Source of the DNA: Pseudomonas sp. URMO17WK12:I11
GTDB lineage: Bacteria; Pseudomonadota; Gammaproteobacteria; Pseudomonadales; Pseudomonadaceae
Direction of reading: 5' to 3'
Length of the DNA: 64,000 nt
NCBI RefSeq assembly: GCF_007677725.1
Contig: NZ_VEDF01000004.1
Coordinates: 310,001 to 374,000 of the forward strand
Each line of letters begins with the position of its first letter. Position 1 is the first letter of the stretch. Both the position numbers and the translations under genes were made by a program. This document shows, in pieces, positions 62,720 through 64,000 of this stretch. The notes beneath the pieces are model-generated. The model was not told where the DNA came from. It was given only the letters and a program-made list of their open reading frames with translations, and did no database searches.

Positions 62720-63532
62720 TTATTTGTTAATTAGAGGTACAGCGTTGATCATGGTCGAGAACACAACGTCATCGAAGCTTTGCATGTAGATGATCAGTTC
62801 TTCCAACATCTTCATGCGCGGGCCACGTCCGATAATTTCGGGGTGACAAGTCAAGGTGAACACGCCGTTTTGAGCTCGTGCGGTATCAAACTCGGCGGCC
62901 CAATATTTATAGACATCCGAAGGCAGGCGATTGCCAGTGTTCATCGGCTTCACGTTGAACTGGAAATACGGGTAGTCATCCAGCTCCCAGGCAACCGGAA
63001 ATTCAACCACCGAACTTTCCGGGCCTTTAGTGAAACCATCTTCTGTCAGAACGTCAGCGGTACGGGCATAGAACAGCTCGAAGTCATTTGCCATCAGGCT
63101 GCTGTCGTAGCGAAGCCCAAACTCTTCCAGCAACGGGATGGTGTTTGGACTCAAGTCCCACGCCGGCGAACGATAACCCTGAGGGCGCACGCCTGTGACG
63201 TCCTGCAGGACTTTGATGCTTTTGGCCAGGAGCTCACGCTCCTCGGCCAGTTCCAGGTTTACTGGGGACTCATGCACGTACCCGTGACAGGCGACTTCGT
63301 GACCATCCGTGACGACCTGTTTTACCAAGTCTGGATAGGACGTCGCCGTATGTGCTGGTACGAAGAACGTTGCTGATACCCCACGACGTCTCAATACATC
63401 AAGCAGCCTTGGCATACCTACGTTAGCCCCATACTCCCCTCTCGAAAGCGGAGTAGGCGAAACCTGCTTGAAGGTGCTAAGCCAGATGGCCACACCATCG
63501 AAGTCGAAGGTCAAGCAGACGGTCGTGGTCAT
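62720..63532 (-). CDS. polysaccharide-deacetylase (NodB) family hydrolase
   Basis: A 270-residue NodB-homology deacetylase: TFDFDG (metal-binding Asp pair), HEVACHGYVHE (two His), and GYRSPAWD. It has no signal peptide, so it is cytoplasmic, unlike cell-wall deacetylases; cytoplasmic members include PuuE-type allantoinases and amide hydrolases, which suits a nitrogen-compound pathway. The start overlaps the acyl-CoA dehydrogenase stop by ATGA (63529-63532). Confidence 0.88.
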   Translation of the reverse strand: MTTTVCLTFDFDGVAIWLSTFKQVSPTPLSRGEYGANVGMPRLLDVLRRRGVSATFFVPAHTATSYPDLVKQVVTDGHEVACHGYVHESPVNLELAEERELLAKSIKVLQDVTGVRPQGYRSPAWDLSPNTIPLLEEFGLRYDSSLMANDFELFYARTADVLTEDGFTKGPESSVVEFPVAWELDDYPYFQFNVKPMNTGNRLPSDVYKYWAAEFDTARAQNGVFTLTCHPEIIGRGPRMKMLEELIIYMQSFDDVVFSTMINAVPLINK

Positions 63533-64000
63533 GCTGGCAGCCCTAGAGCGTCCACTTCGCTACCGTCGATGATGCGACGCGCGATCACGATCTTCTGAAT
63601 ATCGTTGGTGCCTTCACCCACAATGTAGAGCGGCGCTTCACGGTACAGACGCTCTACAGGGAACTCGTTGATGTAGCCATAACCACCGTGGATACGCAGC
63701 GCGTCTTCACAGATTTCCTTTGCTGACTCACTGGCCAGCAATTTGGCCATACCCGATAGCATGTCTGCACGCTGGCCTGCCTCTTTCGCACGCGCAGCTT
63801 CAGCGGTCATAAGGCGAGCGGCGACCAGCTTGGTGGCCATATCGGCCATGCGCAGCTGGACGGCCTGATGCTGGTCGATGGTCACGCCGAACGAACTGCG
63901 CTCGCTTGCATAACGCTTGGCTTCGGCAAGGGCGTTTGCAGCCAGGCCAACTGCACTGGCTGCGATGGCGATACGACCAACTTCGAGCGAGTCGAGCAGG
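63529..64000 (-). CDS. acyl-CoA dehydrogenase, C-terminal part (runs off the window)
   Basis: The C-terminal 157 residues are in view, with the frame open to the window edge. They contain AVQLRMADMATKLVAARL, MAKLLASESAKEICEDALRIHGGYGY and EGTNDIQKIVIARRI, the typical FAD-dependent acyl-CoA dehydrogenase C-terminal bundle. The N-terminus is off the end. First gene seen of the minus-strand operon, oxidising acyl-CoA to enoyl-CoA for the MaoC hydratase. Confidence 0.93.
   Translation of the reverse strand, partial: LLDSLEVGRIAIAASAVGLAANALAEAKRYASERSSFGVTIDQHQAVQLRMADMATKLVAARLMTAEAARAKEAGQRADMLSGMAKLLASESAKEICEDALRIHGGYGYINEFPVERLYREAPLYIVGEGTNDIQKIVIARRIIDGSEVDALGLPA

Noticed and set aside
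1-64000. CRISPR array
   Set aside because: No regularly spaced direct repeats and no Cas genes were found.

Overview
The window looks like chromosome of a Pseudomonas, most likely of the P. putida group. Supporting this are the GC-rich coding style, an MvaT/MvaU-type H-NS analogue, a TorF-family porin, a bacterial OBAP-type lipoprotein, and catabolic clusters built from APC permease, GMC oxidoreductase, aldehyde dehydrogenase, acyl-CoA ligase and MaoC. Only sequence reading was possible; family names come from motifs and recall, not from searches.

Region by region: (1) 1-5060 is ordinary chromosomal flank: a cytosine-deaminase-like amidohydrolase, small conserved proteins, an OBAP/DUF1264 lipoprotein and the ribosome-rescue hydrolase ArfB. 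(2) At 5066-5089 lies only the 3' end of a tRNA-Ser (minus strand) with its terminator. The 5' half of the T-stem does not match, as expected where an element has integrated into a tRNA 3' end. (3) From there to about 42.5 kb is an accessory, defence-like region. It holds an OB-fold protein; an RNase H1-type hybrid-binding domain fused to a GIY-YIG nuclease; a zinc-hook AAA_13 ATPase with a PrrC/RloC-like R-E-H tail; an island-borne MvaT paralogue; a REase-like/XRE fusion; a PLD-family protein; and a Septu-like ATPase + HNH pair whose ATPase is split exactly at an A AAA AAT heptamer. Next come a four-gene nucleotide operon (kinase, kinase::adenylosuccinate-synthetase-like fusion, DUF7002-like, NUDIX), two IS66-family elements, a DUF4062 protein, a SIR2-like protein, a HEPN-like protein, a metallophosphoesterase, an orphan MbcA/ParS/Xre-type antitoxin and several unknowns. 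No integrase gene and no second att copy are visible.

(4) 42.6-51.5 kb is a metabolic block: flavodoxin-fold quinone reductase, GMC alcohol oxidase/dehydrogenase, APC permease, aldehyde dehydrogenase, a GntR regulator overlapping a soluble Cache-domain protein, and a TorF porin. It reads as uptake and oxidation of an amino- or aryl-alcohol to its acid. (5) 52-56.3 kb carries an ABC-F ATPase and a dCache chemoreceptor. (6) 56.7-64 kb is a minus-strand catabolic operon (acyl-CoA dehydrogenase running off the end, NodB-type deacetylase, MaoC hydratase, acyl-CoA ligase, nitrilase-type amidohydrolase, polar amino-acid ABC transporter) next to a TetR regulator.

The strongest candidate for an undescribed system is the operon at 15786-19186. 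Its adenylosuccinate synthetase-like enzyme carries Ser where PurA has the catalytic Asp (GQYGSEGKG) and has lost the Lys of the GTP-base motif. Both traits recall the phage PurZ enzymes that make 2-aminoadenine precursors. Here it is bacterial, fused to a P-loop kinase, preceded by a second kinase and followed by a DUF7002-like protein and a NUDIX hydrolase, inside a defence island.
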